Shown piece by piece: positions 39,738-50,058 of a stretch of DNA of 64,000 bases. The DNA is taken from assembly GCF_018491765.1 (NCBI RefSeq), contig NZ_JABWCU010000001.1, positions 248,001 through 312,000 on the forward strand, in the 5' to 3' direction. Both the position numbers and the translations under genes were made by a program. Source of the stretch: Novosphingobium profundi. GTDB lineage: Bacteria > Pseudomonadota > Alphaproteobacteria > Sphingomonadales > Sphingomonadaceae. The notes under the pieces are model-generated. The model ran no database searches, was not told the DNA's origin, and was given only the letters and a program-made list of their open reading frames with translations. The first letter of the stretch is position 1, and each line of letters begins with the position of its first letter.

Positions 39738-41998
39738 TGGCTGGCTATCGCGTTTCCCAGGTGGCGTTCATCGCCGGCGAGGTTGATCCCCTGCTGGGGG
39801 CTCGGATCGACAGTGAGCCCTATCGCTATGGCCTGGAGACCTGCGAGAACTTTGTCCCGGTGAACGAGGGGCCATTAGTCAAACGCCCGGGCTTCGAGAT
39901 GATCGGCGATGCCGACGATAGTGCAACCTGGCTGGGGGCCTTTCGCTATTCGATCACGCAGGAATACGTGATCGAATGGGGCGAGGAGAAGGCCCGCTTC
40001 TACACCAATGGTGCGCAGATTGTGGTGGAAGGAACGGGCGAGCCCTATGAAGTGGCAACACCCTATCCCGCAGACGCGGTTTCGACCCTATCCATCCAGC
40101 AGAGCTATGACCGGCTCTACATCGATCACCCCGATTACTGGCCCGGTTCGCTGGTGCGCAGCGATGCGGTGACCTTCGTCCATGAGACGAGCGTCCTGAG
40201 CAATGGGCCGTTTCTGGACGAGAACACCGACGAGAACCAGACGGTGACCGTTGCCGGCACGCTGACGCTGGGCGGGGTGGTGACGATTACCGCGAGCGAT
40301 GATCTGTTCGAGGCCGGTGACGTGGGCGGGCTGTTCCGCATCGAGGCCAAGGATTTTTCCGACATCAAGGCCTGGGACACGGGCGTTGCGAATATTTCGA
40401 TCGGTGAAATCATGCGTTCGGACGGCAAGGCCTACCAGGCGCTGACGGCGGGCACGACCGGTGCGATCGTGCCGACCCATGACGAGGGGGCCGAGTGGGA
40501 CGGATCGCAAAAGGGCAAGCCTGACGGCTATGCCGACCAGTACGGGGTCAAGTGGAACTACCTGTACGATCGCTATGGCATCGTGGAAATTACCGGCTTC
40601 ACCAGCGCAACGGAAGTGACCGGCACGGTGAAGCGCCGCCTGCCGGGCGGGCTGACGAGCGTGGCCAGCTATCACTGGGCGTTCGGGGCGTTCTCGCCAA
40701 AGCGTGGCTATCCCTCGATCGTGCTGCATTGGAACGGGCGCCAGATCCACCTGAAGGAATTTGACATCTATGCCAGCGTCGCGGGTGACTTCGGCGCGGG
40801 CAAGGTGAACTTCCAGACGCTGGACAGTTCGGGCGTCACGGCGGTGGACCTGGGCTTTCGCCGTACCCTGGCGACCGAGGATCCCGTGCTGTGGGCGACG
40901 GCCGATCGCAAGTTGCTGATCGGGACGGCGAGCCGCGAGCTGATGGTGGGTCAGCTCAATACTCAGGAAGCGCTTTCGGGCGAGAACATCCAGTCCGAAG
41001 TGCAGAGCTTCTACGGCAGCGAGCAGGTGACGCCCTTGCAGATCGGGATCAGCACGATCTTCGTGGAGCGTGGTGGGCGTCGGTTGCGTGCGGCCGGATA
41101 TGACCTGGCGACGGATCGCTATGTCCCCAACGACCTGACGGCGGCCGCGCGCAGCGTGACCAAGGGCGGCATCCTGCAGATGGCCTATCAGCGCATCCCC
41201 TATGGCTTGGCCTATGCACTGCGTGGCGATGGCCAGTTGGTTGTGCATCCTGATAGCCGAGGCGAGGTAAAGGGCTTCGCGCGCACGGTACTGGGCGGTG
41301 GGGCGCAGGCCAAGTCGATCGTTTCGGTGGTGGGCGAGGACGGCAAGACCGACGAGCTGTGGGCGCTGATCGAGCGGACCGGCGGCGATGGGGAAGTGCG
41401 CAAGGAGATCTGGCGCCAGATGCCCTGGCGCGAGCTGGGCGATGACCAGGCCGAAAGCTTTTACGTCGACGGCGGTACGCGCTTCGAGGCGACCGCCGGG
41501 CAAACCGACTTCACCGGTGCAACGCCCTGGGCGGGCCAGACGATCGTCGCGCTGGCGGGCGGTGCGGTGATCCACAATATCGCGGTGGCGAGCGACGGCA
41601 GTTTCAGCCTGCCGGCGGCCCAGGTACCGGACGAGGCCTATACCCTCATTGCGGGCCATCCCTATACCGCGACGGCAACCTTGCTGCGACCGAGCGTCAC
41701 AACCGACGCCGGGCCGAGCATCGGCCTGCGCTTTCGCATCGTGAAAGTGATGTTCCGCGTCCTGGAGGCATTCGCCCTGAAGGGCGGGCAGCTGGGGCGC
41801 CTGCTGGAAAACCTGATCCTGCGCCCGGCGGATACGCCGATGGGGCAACCAGCGGCCCTGCAGTCCGGCGATTTCGGCGCACAGGTTGACGGCTCTATCA
41901 CGCGCGACGGCCGCCTGCAGCTGGTGAGTGAAGATCCGCTTCCGGCCATCGTCAACGCCGCACTCATGCGGATCGAGATGGATGGCAGCGATGTCTGA
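39737..41998 (+). CDS. Tail tubular protein B-like (tail nozzle)
   Basis: 753 aa from ATG 39737. It opens QVAFIAGEVDPLLGARIDSE ... CENFVPVNEGPLVKRPGFEM, the hallmark of T7 gp12/TTPB-like nozzle proteins. Beta-propeller-like repeats follow (LLIGTASRELMVGQLNTQEA; YGLAYALRGDGQLVVHPDSR; DDQAESFYVDGGTRFEATAG). It forms the tail tip to which fibres attach. Confidence 0.87.
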   Translation: MAGYRVSQVAFIAGEVDPLLGARIDSEPYRYGLETCENFVPVNEGPLVKRPGFEMIGDADDSATWLGAFRYSITQEYVIEWGEEKARFYTNGAQIVVEGTGEPYEVATPYPADAVSTLSIQQSYDRLYIDHPDYWPGSLVRSDAVTFVHETSVLSNGPFLDENTDENQTVTVAGTLTLGGVVTITASDDLFEAGDVGGLFRIEAKDFSDIKAWDTGVANISIGEIMRSDGKAYQALTAGTTGAIVPTHDEGAEWDGSQKGKPDGYADQYGVKWNYLYDRYGIVEITGFTSATEVTGTVKRRLPGGLTSVASYHWAFGAFSPKRGYPSIVLHWNGRQIHLKEFDIYASVAGDFGAGKVNFQTLDSSGVTAVDLGFRRTLATEDPVLWATADRKLLIGTASRELMVGQLNTQEALSGENIQSEVQSFYGSEQVTPLQIGISTIFVERGGRRLRAAGYDLATDRYVPNDLTAAARSVTKGGILQMAYQRIPYGLAYALRGDGQLVVHPDSRGEVKGFARTVLGGGAQAKSIVSVVGEDGKTDELWALIERTGGDGEVRKEIWRQMPWRELGDDQAESFYVDGGTRFEATAGQTDFTGATPWAGQTIVALAGGAVIHNIAVASDGSFSLPAAQVPDEAYTLIAGHPYTATATLLRPSVTTDAGPSIGLRFRIVKVMFRVLEAFALKGGQLGRLLENLILRPADTPMGQPAALQSGDFGAQVDGSITRDGRLQLVSEDPLPAIVNAALMRIEMDGSDV

Positions 41999-42545
41999 GC
42001 CGATCACTCTTTCCCGGATGTCGCCCGACGATCTGCTGCGCCTGAAGCGCCAGCCATCGCAGCGGCTGTTCCTGGGCGCCGATGGCACGATCACACCGGC
42101 TGAGGCGGAGGCGTTGGCGGCGATGCCCCAGGCCTGGGCGGTGCGGCGCGGCAGCGAGCCGATTGCCTGTTTCGGGGTGAGCGAGCTGTTTGCCGGGCAG
42201 CATGGCGTGGCCTGGGCGATGCTGGCGCAAGGCCTGGGTCGCGCGCATTTGCGGCTGACCCGGTTCGTGCGTGAGAAGCTGGCGGCATGTCCGCTGCGCC
42301 GGATCGAGACGTTCGTTCGCTGCGTGGACGTGGAAGGCCTGCTGGCGCGATCGCCCGGCCTCGACAGCGGGCACCTGGTTTCGCTGGCGATGCTGGCGCC
42401 CACAGCCGAATGCCGCTGGGCGGTGCGCCTGGGCTTCACGCCAGCGCATGTCCTGCGGCGATACGGCGCGGGCGATGAAACCTACATGCTGATGGAGCGG
42501 ATCCTGCCGCCCTTGCCGTGGGAGACGCGCGATGCAATCGCCTGA
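41991..42545 (+). CDS. Acetyltransferase-like internal virion protein (T7 gp13-like/DUF2833)
   Basis: 184 aa from ATG 41991, overlapping the tail-tube gene by 8 bp. CFGVSELFAGQHGVAWAMLA ... RIETFVRCVDVEGLLARSPG ... WAVRLGFTPAHVLRRYGAGD keeps the GNAT-like fold seen in podovirus gp13/DUF2833 proteins (aromatic W-A-x-L, then V.....GA..W....GF). The catalytic function may be lost; it probably acts in virion assembly or DNA ejection. Confidence 0.7.
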   Translation: MSEPITLSRMSPDDLLRLKRQPSQRLFLGADGTITPAEAEALAAMPQAWAVRRGSEPIACFGVSELFAGQHGVAWAMLAQGLGRAHLRLTRFVREKLAACPLRRIETFVRCVDVEGLLARSPGLDSGHLVSLAMLAPTAECRWAVRLGFTPAHVLRRYGAGDETYMLMERILPPLPWETRDAIA

Positions 42546-42981
42546 AATGGCCATCTCCGGTCGGTTGATCCAGGGCATTGGCGGACTTCGCGCCGGTAAC
42601 GCGGCGAACCGGCAGGCCCGGGCGCAGGCGCGCGAAGTGGAAAGCGCAGCGGCGGCGCAGGAGCTGCGCGTGCGGCACCAGGCGCGCAAGGCGATGGGCG
42701 AGCAGGTCGCGCAGTCATTCGCGAACGGCATGCAGGGCGGATCCGGTTCGGCGCTGGATGCGCTGACGGAAAGCCAGATCAATGCCGAGCTCGACGCGAT
42801 GACGCTGCGGCGCGAAGCTGCGGCGAAGGCCAGCGCTATTCGCACCGAAGGCCGCAATGCGCGGTCGCAGGGGCAGTGGTCGCTGTTGGAGGGCGTGTTC
42901 GGAGCGGGCAGCGCATTGGCGGGGATGCGTGACGACTGGGCCCAGGCACGGCGCGGCACGACTGCGGGCAGAGTAGCCTGA
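42532..42981 (+). CDS. Internal virion protein (149 aa)
   Basis: Almost wholly helical, Ala/Arg/Gln-rich (AANRQARAQAREVESAAAAQ; LDALTESQINAELDAMTLRR), ending in a small hydrophobic stretch (LLEGVFGAGSALAG). Size and place match the T7 gp14-type ejection protein. It overlaps the previous gene by 14 bp and the next by one base. Confidence 0.65.
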   Translation: MQSPEMAISGRLIQGIGGLRAGNAANRQARAQAREVESAAAAQELRVRHQARKAMGEQVAQSFANGMQGGSGSALDALTESQINAELDAMTLRREAAAKASAIRTEGRNARSQGQWSLLEGVFGAGSALAGMRDDWAQARRGTTAGRVA

Positions 42982-44942
42982 TGGCCGGTTACGAAAGCCG
43001 TATCCTGCCGCAGGCGGCGCAGGTTGCGCCGGCTCCGAATGCCGAGGCGTTCGGTGCGGGGTTTGGCAGGCAGCTGGCGCAGGCCGGCGATGAGGCGCAT
43101 CGGCGCGAGTTGCGTGCGTACCAGCTGGATCGCCAGCAGGTGGCTGACCAGGAGACGAGCGACTTTGCGCATCGCTTCGCCCTACACCGCCAGAACATGG
43201 ACGGGATCGTGGAGCAGCTGCGGACGAACCCGACCCGTCCCGATTATGGTGAGCACGTGCAGCAGGCCGAGCAGGCCGACCAGGCCGCACGCGATGGCCT
43301 GCTTTCGGGGATCACGGAAGAGGGCGTGCGGCGGCGCGCCGAGCAGCAGCTGGACGAATACCGCGTGCGCCTGGCGGGGCAGGAGAGCGAGTTCGCGGCG
43401 GGCCAGCGCGTGGCGAAAGTGCGAAGCGATGCCCAGCAGACGCAGGACCTGGCGGCGAACCGGGTGCGGCGCGTGGGCGATGCCCAGACCTGGACGGGCG
43501 AACTGGGCGACTGGTACGGCTATGTCGATGGTTTGCAGGGCCTGACGCCGGCGCAGAAACAGAACCTGGCGCGCGAGGGCGAGCAGCGTTTGACGATCGC
43601 CTACATCGGCCATTTGAACGACACCAACCCGGCCGGGGCGTTGCAACTGCTGGACAAGGGGGTGTTCGACGAGTTCCTAGGCCCCGAGCAGGTCGAGCAG
43701 CTGCGCAATGGCTCTGAGGTCGAGATCCGGCGGGCGGATGCGGCGGCCGAGCATGCCGCCAACGTGCAGAAGGCAGCCGCGCGCGAAGAGATCTCCACCC
43801 TCAAGGAAAAGGCATCGCAGGGGATCGACGTTTCGGGGCAGATCCCCCAGGCGATCGCTGCGGCCCAGGCGATGGGCGATACCTCCACCGCTGCCGAGCT
43901 ACAGGGCCTGGCGCGCGATAGCGAGTTCGCGCGCACCTGGGGGGCGATGCCGCCGTTGGCGCGCGAGCAGCGCTTGCTGGCCCTGAAGGGAAAGCCGGCG
44001 GGGCAGCGCAGCGAGAACGAGCAGGCCGAGCTGAAGTGGCTGACCGACAAGAAAGGATCGCTGGATAGCCAGTTCAACAACGATCCGGTGGCGTTCGCGG
44101 CGGCGAGCGCACCCGACGGCATGGCGCCGCCGGCGATTGCCGACTGGTCCCCGGCGGAACTGCAGGCGCGCGAGACATGGATGCGCAAGGCAGTTGGCGC
44201 CTATGGCAGCATGAAGCCGCTGAGCGGTGCCGAGGCGCAGGCGCTGGGTGAGCAGGCGCAGACCGACAAGGGTTATCGCGAGGTGCTGGGCTCGCTGCAC
44301 GCCGGCTTTTCCGGGCGGACGGCGATGCAGGCTGTGCGCCAGGCACTGCCTAAGGATGATTTCGCAGCGGCGGTCGTTCCGCTTGATCCCATCGCCCAGC
44401 GGCAGGCGCTGGATGGAAAGGCGGCGCGGAAGGCGAACGGCGCCATCCTGAAGCCCGTGGACGATGACGAGAAGGAGCAGATTGCTGGCCTGCGGTCCGG
44501 CTTTGCGCGGATGATGCGCAACATGCCGTCGGCCCAGAAAAACGGGATCATGGAGGTTGCCGAGAGCATCGCCGCGCGCGGACTGGAGCTTCGCGGTGAG
44601 TTGAGCGAGCAGATGACTGGCGGCATGCTGGCACGCGCGCTGGACGTGGCGCTGGGGTCGACCGGAGAGGGTGCCGAGAAGCGTGGCGGCGTGGGCTGGT
44701 GGGCGGGGCGGATGTATCTGCTCCCCGGAGGGGTGCGGCAGCGTGATTTCGATGGCGCGGTGAGCCGCTACCTGAGCGGGAAGAGTGGGGCCAAGCCGGT
44801 CAATCCGGACGGGAGCCCGGCGAACCTGCGCAATGCGACGCCGGTGGCGATCGGTGGCAACCGCTACCAGTGGTTCGTTGGTGATCGCCAGATCATGAAC
44901 GATCAGGGCAAACCGTTCACGCTTGGGGTCGACCCACGATGA
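42981..44942 (+). CDS. Internal virion protein, gp15-like (653 aa)
   Basis: A 653-aa helical protein, Gln/Ala/Glu-rich through the first two thirds (QVADQETSDFAHRFALHRQN; EEGVRRRAEQQLDEYRVRLA), with a folded C-terminal end (GGVGWWAGRMYLLPGGVRQR; GNRYQWFVGDRQIMNDQGKP). Position between the gp14-like and transglycosylase genes fits the ejectosome protein gp15. The stop overlaps the next start by 4 bp. Confidence 0.7.
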   Translation: MAGYESRILPQAAQVAPAPNAEAFGAGFGRQLAQAGDEAHRRELRAYQLDRQQVADQETSDFAHRFALHRQNMDGIVEQLRTNPTRPDYGEHVQQAEQADQAARDGLLSGITEEGVRRRAEQQLDEYRVRLAGQESEFAAGQRVAKVRSDAQQTQDLAANRVRRVGDAQTWTGELGDWYGYVDGLQGLTPAQKQNLAREGEQRLTIAYIGHLNDTNPAGALQLLDKGVFDEFLGPEQVEQLRNGSEVEIRRADAAAEHAANVQKAAAREEISTLKEKASQGIDVSGQIPQAIAAAQAMGDTSTAAELQGLARDSEFARTWGAMPPLAREQRLLALKGKPAGQRSENEQAELKWLTDKKGSLDSQFNNDPVAFAAASAPDGMAPPAIADWSPAELQARETWMRKAVGAYGSMKPLSGAEAQALGEQAQTDKGYREVLGSLHAGFSGRTAMQAVRQALPKDDFAAAVVPLDPIAQRQALDGKAARKANGAILKPVDDDEKEQIAGLRSGFARMMRNMPSAQKNGIMEVAESIAARGLELRGELSEQMTGGMLARALDVALGSTGEGAEKRGGVGWWAGRMYLLPGGVRQRDFDGAVSRYLSGKSGAKPVNPDGSPANLRNATPVAIGGNRYQWFVGDRQIMNDQGKPFTLGVDPR

Positions 44943-47623
44943 GCGTTGCCGACACTTTCGAATTCGATGCGGCGCGCGCCAACCCGCAGGGGCAGGCAGA
45001 CACGCGGCCCCCGGTGGCGTGGAGCGATTTCGACTGGGACGCGACGAAAGCCTCGGCCGCGCAGGCCTGGTGGGACGTGCCAGGTCGCGCGCAGGAAACG
45101 CGCAACGCCGATATCCTGACGGCTGCGGCGGCGATGACCGAACTGAATGGTCAGTCGATGAGCCGGTATCAGTTCATTCCCCGTGGTGAGCCGGTGGGTG
45201 TGCCGCGCGCGAACGAAGCTCAGTTCTGGCGCGACCTGGCCGAACTTCGGCGCATGCGTCCTGATGCGTTGACGGACTTCGCCCGTGATCGCGCCGACTA
45301 TGATGCGAAGCTGCAGAAGCGGTTTCAGACGGGCACCGCCGATCGCGGAGCGCGCATGGCGCGGCAGGGGTGGCTGGGCAACCTGGCGGGCGGCCTGGTG
45401 GGGGCCTTCAGTGATCCGATCAACGTGGCGACCCTGCCCCTGGGCGGGTTCGGAAAGTCGGCCGCGATGAAGATCCTGAGTGAGGGCGCCGTGCAGGCAG
45501 GCGTGCAAACGCTGGAGACGCCGTTGCTCGCCCTCGAGCGTGGACAGCAAGGCGGCGAACTGACCGCGCGCGAGGCCGCCTGGTACATCGGACTTGCCGG
45601 AGCGGGCGGCGCGGGGCTCAAAGGGCTTGGTATCGCGGGAGGCAAGGCAATCGACGCCATCCCGATGGAAGCCAAGGCCGCGCTGGCCTTGCGCTTCGCC
45701 AAGCCGCGCGAGGCGATCACGCCCGACGAGGCGGCTGCGCTGCATGTCCTGGATCGCGGCCTTGACGTGGATGCCCGCAACCCGTTCGTGCGCAGCCTGG
45801 AGAACCTGGAAGCGCACGCGCAGCGGATCGACGACACGATTTCCGCTATGGCGCGCTGGCCCGAGCCAGCCCGGGTGGCTGCCATGCCTCCCGCCCGCGC
45901 GCTGATGCCCGCCGGTCTGCAGCCTGACTTCGATACGGCCTGGCGCGCGGTGCTGGGCATCGAGGGCGGCACCAACCGGGATGGATCGTTCCGGACTTCG
46001 CCTGCCGGCGCGATCGGGCCCGCGCAAGTGATGCCGGCGACAGCGCCCGAGGCCGCGCGCCTTGCTGGGCTGGAATGGAGCGATGCGAAGTATCGCAGCG
46101 ATCCGGCCTACAACGAGGCGCTGGGCCAGGCGTACTATCGCGAGATGCTGCGCCAGTTCGACGGCGACCCGGTCAAGGCGGCGGCTGCTTACAATGCAGG
46201 GCCGGGCAGCGCGCGGCGCGGAACCGGTGTGCGCGGCGCCATGGCGCGCGCACGGCGTGCGGGTGTACCGGGCGAATGGGCGAGCTTCCTGCCGGCCGAG
46301 ACGCGCGCCTACGTTGCCAATTTCCAGCGGCGGACCGGGATGGCCGGCGATGCGCGGATCGATGCGCCGGCGTTTGACGAAGCCGGCTTGCCGGCGCGGC
46401 CCGAGGCGCTGGATGCGCAGAGGCCGGCCGTCGAGATGCCCGAGCTCGACCGAGCGCAGTTCCGCAGCGAGGCGGAGTGGCGCCGGACACAAGGCGAGCT
46501 GGATGCCGAGGCGCTGGGTGGAGATCCGCTTGCCTCCCGGACGTCGACCTGGATCGAAGCGCGCGATCAGCTGATCGCCGATCAGGGCGGCGAGGTGAAG
46601 GGCGCACTGTTTCATCCCGAAGTGGGCGCGATCGACGTGAAGTGGGGTGTGCCGGGAACCGGTAAGAGCGATGGTTTCGGCCTGTCCAAGCTGGTGAAGT
46701 TCCATCCCGAGGTGCTGGAGGACCTGCCGCGCCTGCTGGACGAAATGGAGGTGAACCCGGAGCGCAGCGGCAACAACCGCATCACGCTGGAGAGCGCCGA
46801 CCACAAGGCCATCGTGCGCCTGGATTGGGAGGGCAAGGATCAGCGTTGGCTGCTGACTGCGTTTCGAAGGGAGGAAAAGGCCCCGTCGAACCTGACTACC
46901 CGCCGTGGTTCGAATGATGCGCCAGACGGCCGGTCTACCGACGCCGGGGCCGAGGCCAATATAGATCCGGTGCTTGCGCATGTCGAGCGTGAACGCGCGC
47001 GTGTGCTGGAGCTGCGGCAGGAGCGCCAGCGGTTGATGCCCGATGGCGCCGATGCGGACAGCGCCAATGCAGCCTATCGCAAGCGCGCGGGCGAGATCGG
47101 CCTCGATCCGCTGAGTGAGGCCGACATCACGGCGCGGCTGCGTGAACTGGGCACGATGGAAGCCGGTGCGCGCGAACGCATCGAGATCGGCCGTGCGCGT
47201 GAGCGGGCAGGATCGCCGGCGCATGCCGACGAGATGGAGGCCGAAGGGCTTGCCGGGCCGGTGGTGCACGATGCCGAGGCTGGCGCGGCGTTCGATGATC
47301 CGCGCGGGCAGGGTGTGGCGCAGGCCGCCGATACGGTGTGGCACGACATTCAGGCCGGGCAGGACATGGTGCGCGAGAGCGAGGCCGCGATCGACGAGCT
47401 GGATGCCGCGCTGCGCGAGATCGATCCCAAAGCGGTGGAACAGTCGAACCGCGAGTTGGAGCAGGCGGCGCGCGGCATGCCCGAGCAACTGAGTTTCGAT
47501 CTGGGCGACGGGAAAGGTGAGCGCACGCTGGCCGACATCGAGGCGGAGCTGCGCGCCGACGAGGATGCGATATCCACGATCGAGAGCTGCCTGCGTCCCG
47601 GACCGATGGGAGGTGGGGCATGA
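44939..47623 (+). CDS. Internal virion protein with lytic transglycosylase domain (gp16-like)
   Basis: 894 aa. An SLT domain lies around residues 330-440: WRAVLGIEGGTN with catalytic Glu at about 342, AIGPAQVMPATAPEAARLAG, AYYREMLRQFDGDPVKAAAA and AAAYNAGPGSARRG. The flanks are helical and carry membrane-compatible Ala/Gly stretches (LPLGGFGKSAAMKILSEGAV). Such proteins are injected to cut peptidoglycan and extend the tail across the cell wall. The C-terminal third is acidic, coiled-coil-like (ESEAAIDELDAALREIDPKA). Confidence 0.88.
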   Translation: MSVADTFEFDAARANPQGQADTRPPVAWSDFDWDATKASAAQAWWDVPGRAQETRNADILTAAAAMTELNGQSMSRYQFIPRGEPVGVPRANEAQFWRDLAELRRMRPDALTDFARDRADYDAKLQKRFQTGTADRGARMARQGWLGNLAGGLVGAFSDPINVATLPLGGFGKSAAMKILSEGAVQAGVQTLETPLLALERGQQGGELTAREAAWYIGLAGAGGAGLKGLGIAGGKAIDAIPMEAKAALALRFAKPREAITPDEAAALHVLDRGLDVDARNPFVRSLENLEAHAQRIDDTISAMARWPEPARVAAMPPARALMPAGLQPDFDTAWRAVLGIEGGTNRDGSFRTSPAGAIGPAQVMPATAPEAARLAGLEWSDAKYRSDPAYNEALGQAYYREMLRQFDGDPVKAAAAYNAGPGSARRGTGVRGAMARARRAGVPGEWASFLPAETRAYVANFQRRTGMAGDARIDAPAFDEAGLPARPEALDAQRPAVEMPELDRAQFRSEAEWRRTQGELDAEALGGDPLASRTSTWIEARDQLIADQGGEVKGALFHPEVGAIDVKWGVPGTGKSDGFGLSKLVKFHPEVLEDLPRLLDEMEVNPERSGNNRITLESADHKAIVRLDWEGKDQRWLLTAFRREEKAPSNLTTRRGSNDAPDGRSTDAGAEANIDPVLAHVERERARVLELRQERQRLMPDGADADSANAAYRKRAGEIGLDPLSEADITARLRELGTMEAGARERIEIGRARERAGSPAHADEMEAEGLAGPVVHDAEAGAAFDDPRGQGVAQAADTVWHDIQAGQDMVRESEAAIDELDAALREIDPKAVEQSNRELEQAARGMPEQLSFDLGDGKGERTLADIEAELRADEDAISTIESCLRPGPMGGGA

Positions 47624-50058
47624 GTATCTCTGTTTGCGTGGCGGGGCTGATCGCGGAAGGGAAGATCCCGCAGGGGCAAGCGGCCGAAGCCGATCGTCTT
47701 TATGGGCGGCACCTTTCCGGGCTGCAGCGCGACATGCCGATGATGGCGGCGGCTTCGCTGGCAAGCGAACGCACGATCGCCAGCCTGAAGGCGCAGCTTA
47801 ATCGCAAGAAGTACATCGCCGGCCTGGCTGTGCAGACGCGGACCCGGATCCTGGCCGATATGGCAAGCTTCGATGGTGGCGGCCAGGCAGGGGCGCCGAT
47901 CGATCCGCGCGCGGGGCCGGCCTTCCTGGCGGCGAGCGATCGCGCGCGCTATTCGAATGTGGATGGCCGGATGCGGGCCATTCGCGGCCGTTCGCATGGC
48001 CTGATGAACGAGATCCTGGCGCGCCATTCGGCGAACCTGCTGGGGCGGGTTCGCAAGCCGGCGGAACTGGCCGAGCTGGTGCGCGAGCTGTTCAAGCCGG
48101 GATCCTCGAGCAGCCTGGCCGCGCGCGAGATGGCCGATGCCTGGCGCCAGACGGCGGAGATGCTGCGCCAGCGCTTCAATGCGGCGGGCGGCGACATCGG
48201 CAAGCTGGAAGACTGGGGCCTGCCCCAGTACCACGATCCGCGCCTGGTGCGCGAAGCGGGCTTCGATGCCTGGCGCGCAGCGATCGCCGATCGGCTTGAC
48301 CGGGGACGGATCCTGGACGTGGAGACCGGGCGCCCGCTGAACGATGACGAATTCGAGGCGATGCTTCGCGAGACGTTCGACCGGATCCGATCTGACGGGT
48401 GGAGCAAGCGTGACCCGGGCGTGCAGGGGCAATCGATCCTGGCGAACCGCCGGGCGGAGAGCCGCTTCCTGGTATTCAAGGGCGCGGACGACTGGATGGA
48501 ATACCAGTCCCGGTTCGGGGCGGCGACGGCGTTCGATGCGATGATGGGGCACATCGATGGCATGGCGCGTGACATCGCCATGCTGGAGATCCTGGGGCCG
48601 AACCCCAGTGCGACGCTGGGCTGGCTGAAAGACGTGATCACCAAGTCGGCGGCCGAGGATGGCGCGGCCAGCAGCAAGGCGCCCGATGCGGCCTATCGGG
48701 CCACGCGGCAAATGGACCGGCTGATCAACGAGATCACGGGAGCGAGCCAGCGTCCGGAGAACCGCGAGCTGGCCTTAGTATTTTCGACAATCCGGAGCCT
48801 GCAGACGGCCGCGAAGCTGGGTGGGGCGATGCTTTCGGCCGTCACGGACCTGGCCTTTGGTGCGACGACACGGGCATTCAACGGTCTGCCCGTGGTGCGC
48901 ATGCTGGGCGATTACGTGAAGCTGTTTCGACCCGGCTCGATCGAGGACCAGAAGCTGGCCGTTCGCCTGGGACTGATCGCGGACGAGTGGAGCCAGCGCA
49001 CCGCCGCGCAGGGGCGATATCTGGGTGAAGAACTGACCGGAGAGGTATCGCGCCGTCTGGCCGAAGGCGTCCTTCGTGTTTCAGGTCTCTCCAGATGGAC
49101 GCAGGCGGGCCGCTGGGCGCATGGAATGCAGTTGATGGGGGCGTTGACCGATGCGCGCGGCAAACGCTTCAGCGAGCTCGACAAGGGATTTTCGGCGATG
49201 CTCGAGCGTTACGGCATCGGCTCGGACGCGTGGGATGCCATTCGCAAGACGCCGGTGGAGAGCGATCGCGGGGTGGACTGGATTTTCCCGCAGAACGTGG
49301 AGGATCGCGCGCTGGGGGATCGCCTGCTGGAGATGGCGGCGCGCGAGGCTGATTTCGCGGTGCCCACTCCGGACGTTGCGACGCGCGCGACAATCAGTTC
49401 GGTGGCGCCGCGCGGTACCTGGCATGGCGAGATCATCAAGAGCGCGTTCCTGTTCAAGTCATTCGGAATCTCGCTGATGCTTCAGCATGGCGCCCGAACG
49501 ATGCAGCTGGCGGGCGCGCAGCGCCTGAAATACGCCGGCGGCCTGCTGATCGGCACGACGGCGATGGGTGCGCTTGCCATGTGGCTGAAGGACGTGGCTG
49601 CGGGGCGCGATCCGCGCGCCGCCTTTGAGGATGGCCGACCGGACGCCAGCTTCTGGAGCCAGGCCATCATCCAGGGTGGGGGCTTCGGCATTTTCGGGGA
49701 CTTCGTAAAGTCGACCGAAAGTCGCGCCGGTGGTGGGTTGGCTGGAACAGTTGCCGGTCCTGTCTTGGGCGATTTCGCCTCCCTCGCGAATATCTATTGG
49801 TCCAAGAACCACGCCAGCGCGGCCCTGAAGTTCGCGCGATCGCAGATCCCCGGCGGCACGCTTTGGTATCTGCGCACCGCGTTCGACCGCGCCGTGGCGG
49901 ACCAGATCCAGGAAGAGATCGATCCCCACTACCGGCAGGCCTGGCGCCGCATGGACAAGTGGGCCGATGAGCAGGGCACCGATTACTGGTGGGCGCCGGG
50001 TGATGCGCAGCCCGATCGCGCGCCTGAATTTTCCAACATCGCAGGAGACGGCCGATGA
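47620..50058 (+). CDS. Large internal virion protein (812 aa)
   Basis: 812 aa, overlapping the transglycosylase gene by 4 bp. Helical (LARHSANLLGRVRKPAELAE; AAREMADAWRQTAEMLRQRF) with small hydrophobic segments near the end (GGLLIGTTAMGALAMWLKDV; GGGLAGTVAGPVLGDFASLA). It may be the C-terminal part of a gp16-like ejection protein that is separate here. No enzymatic motif recognised. Confidence 0.65.
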   Translation: MSISVCVAGLIAEGKIPQGQAAEADRLYGRHLSGLQRDMPMMAAASLASERTIASLKAQLNRKKYIAGLAVQTRTRILADMASFDGGGQAGAPIDPRAGPAFLAASDRARYSNVDGRMRAIRGRSHGLMNEILARHSANLLGRVRKPAELAELVRELFKPGSSSSLAAREMADAWRQTAEMLRQRFNAAGGDIGKLEDWGLPQYHDPRLVREAGFDAWRAAIADRLDRGRILDVETGRPLNDDEFEAMLRETFDRIRSDGWSKRDPGVQGQSILANRRAESRFLVFKGADDWMEYQSRFGAATAFDAMMGHIDGMARDIAMLEILGPNPSATLGWLKDVITKSAAEDGAASSKAPDAAYRATRQMDRLINEITGASQRPENRELALVFSTIRSLQTAAKLGGAMLSAVTDLAFGATTRAFNGLPVVRMLGDYVKLFRPGSIEDQKLAVRLGLIADEWSQRTAAQGRYLGEELTGEVSRRLAEGVLRVSGLSRWTQAGRWAHGMQLMGALTDARGKRFSELDKGFSAMLERYGIGSDAWDAIRKTPVESDRGVDWIFPQNVEDRALGDRLLEMAAREADFAVPTPDVATRATISSVAPRGTWHGEIIKSAFLFKSFGISLMLQHGARTMQLAGAQRLKYAGGLLIGTTAMGALAMWLKDVAAGRDPRAAFEDGRPDASFWSQAIIQGGGFGIFGDFVKSTESRAGGGLAGTVAGPVLGDFASLANIYWSKNHASAALKFARSQIPGGTLWYLRTAFDRAVADQIQEEIDPHYRQAWRRMDKWADEQGTDYWWAPGDAQPDRAPEFSNIAGDGR

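Noticed and set aside
40088..42439. A 783-aa minus-strand frame opposite tail tubular protein B
   Set aside because: Shadow; the plus-strand gene has the family-specific N-terminus and operon spacing.
44903..47764. A 953-aa minus-strand open frame opposite the transglycosylase protein
   Set aside because: Antisense shadow of a gene with a recognisable SLT domain and correct operon overlaps.
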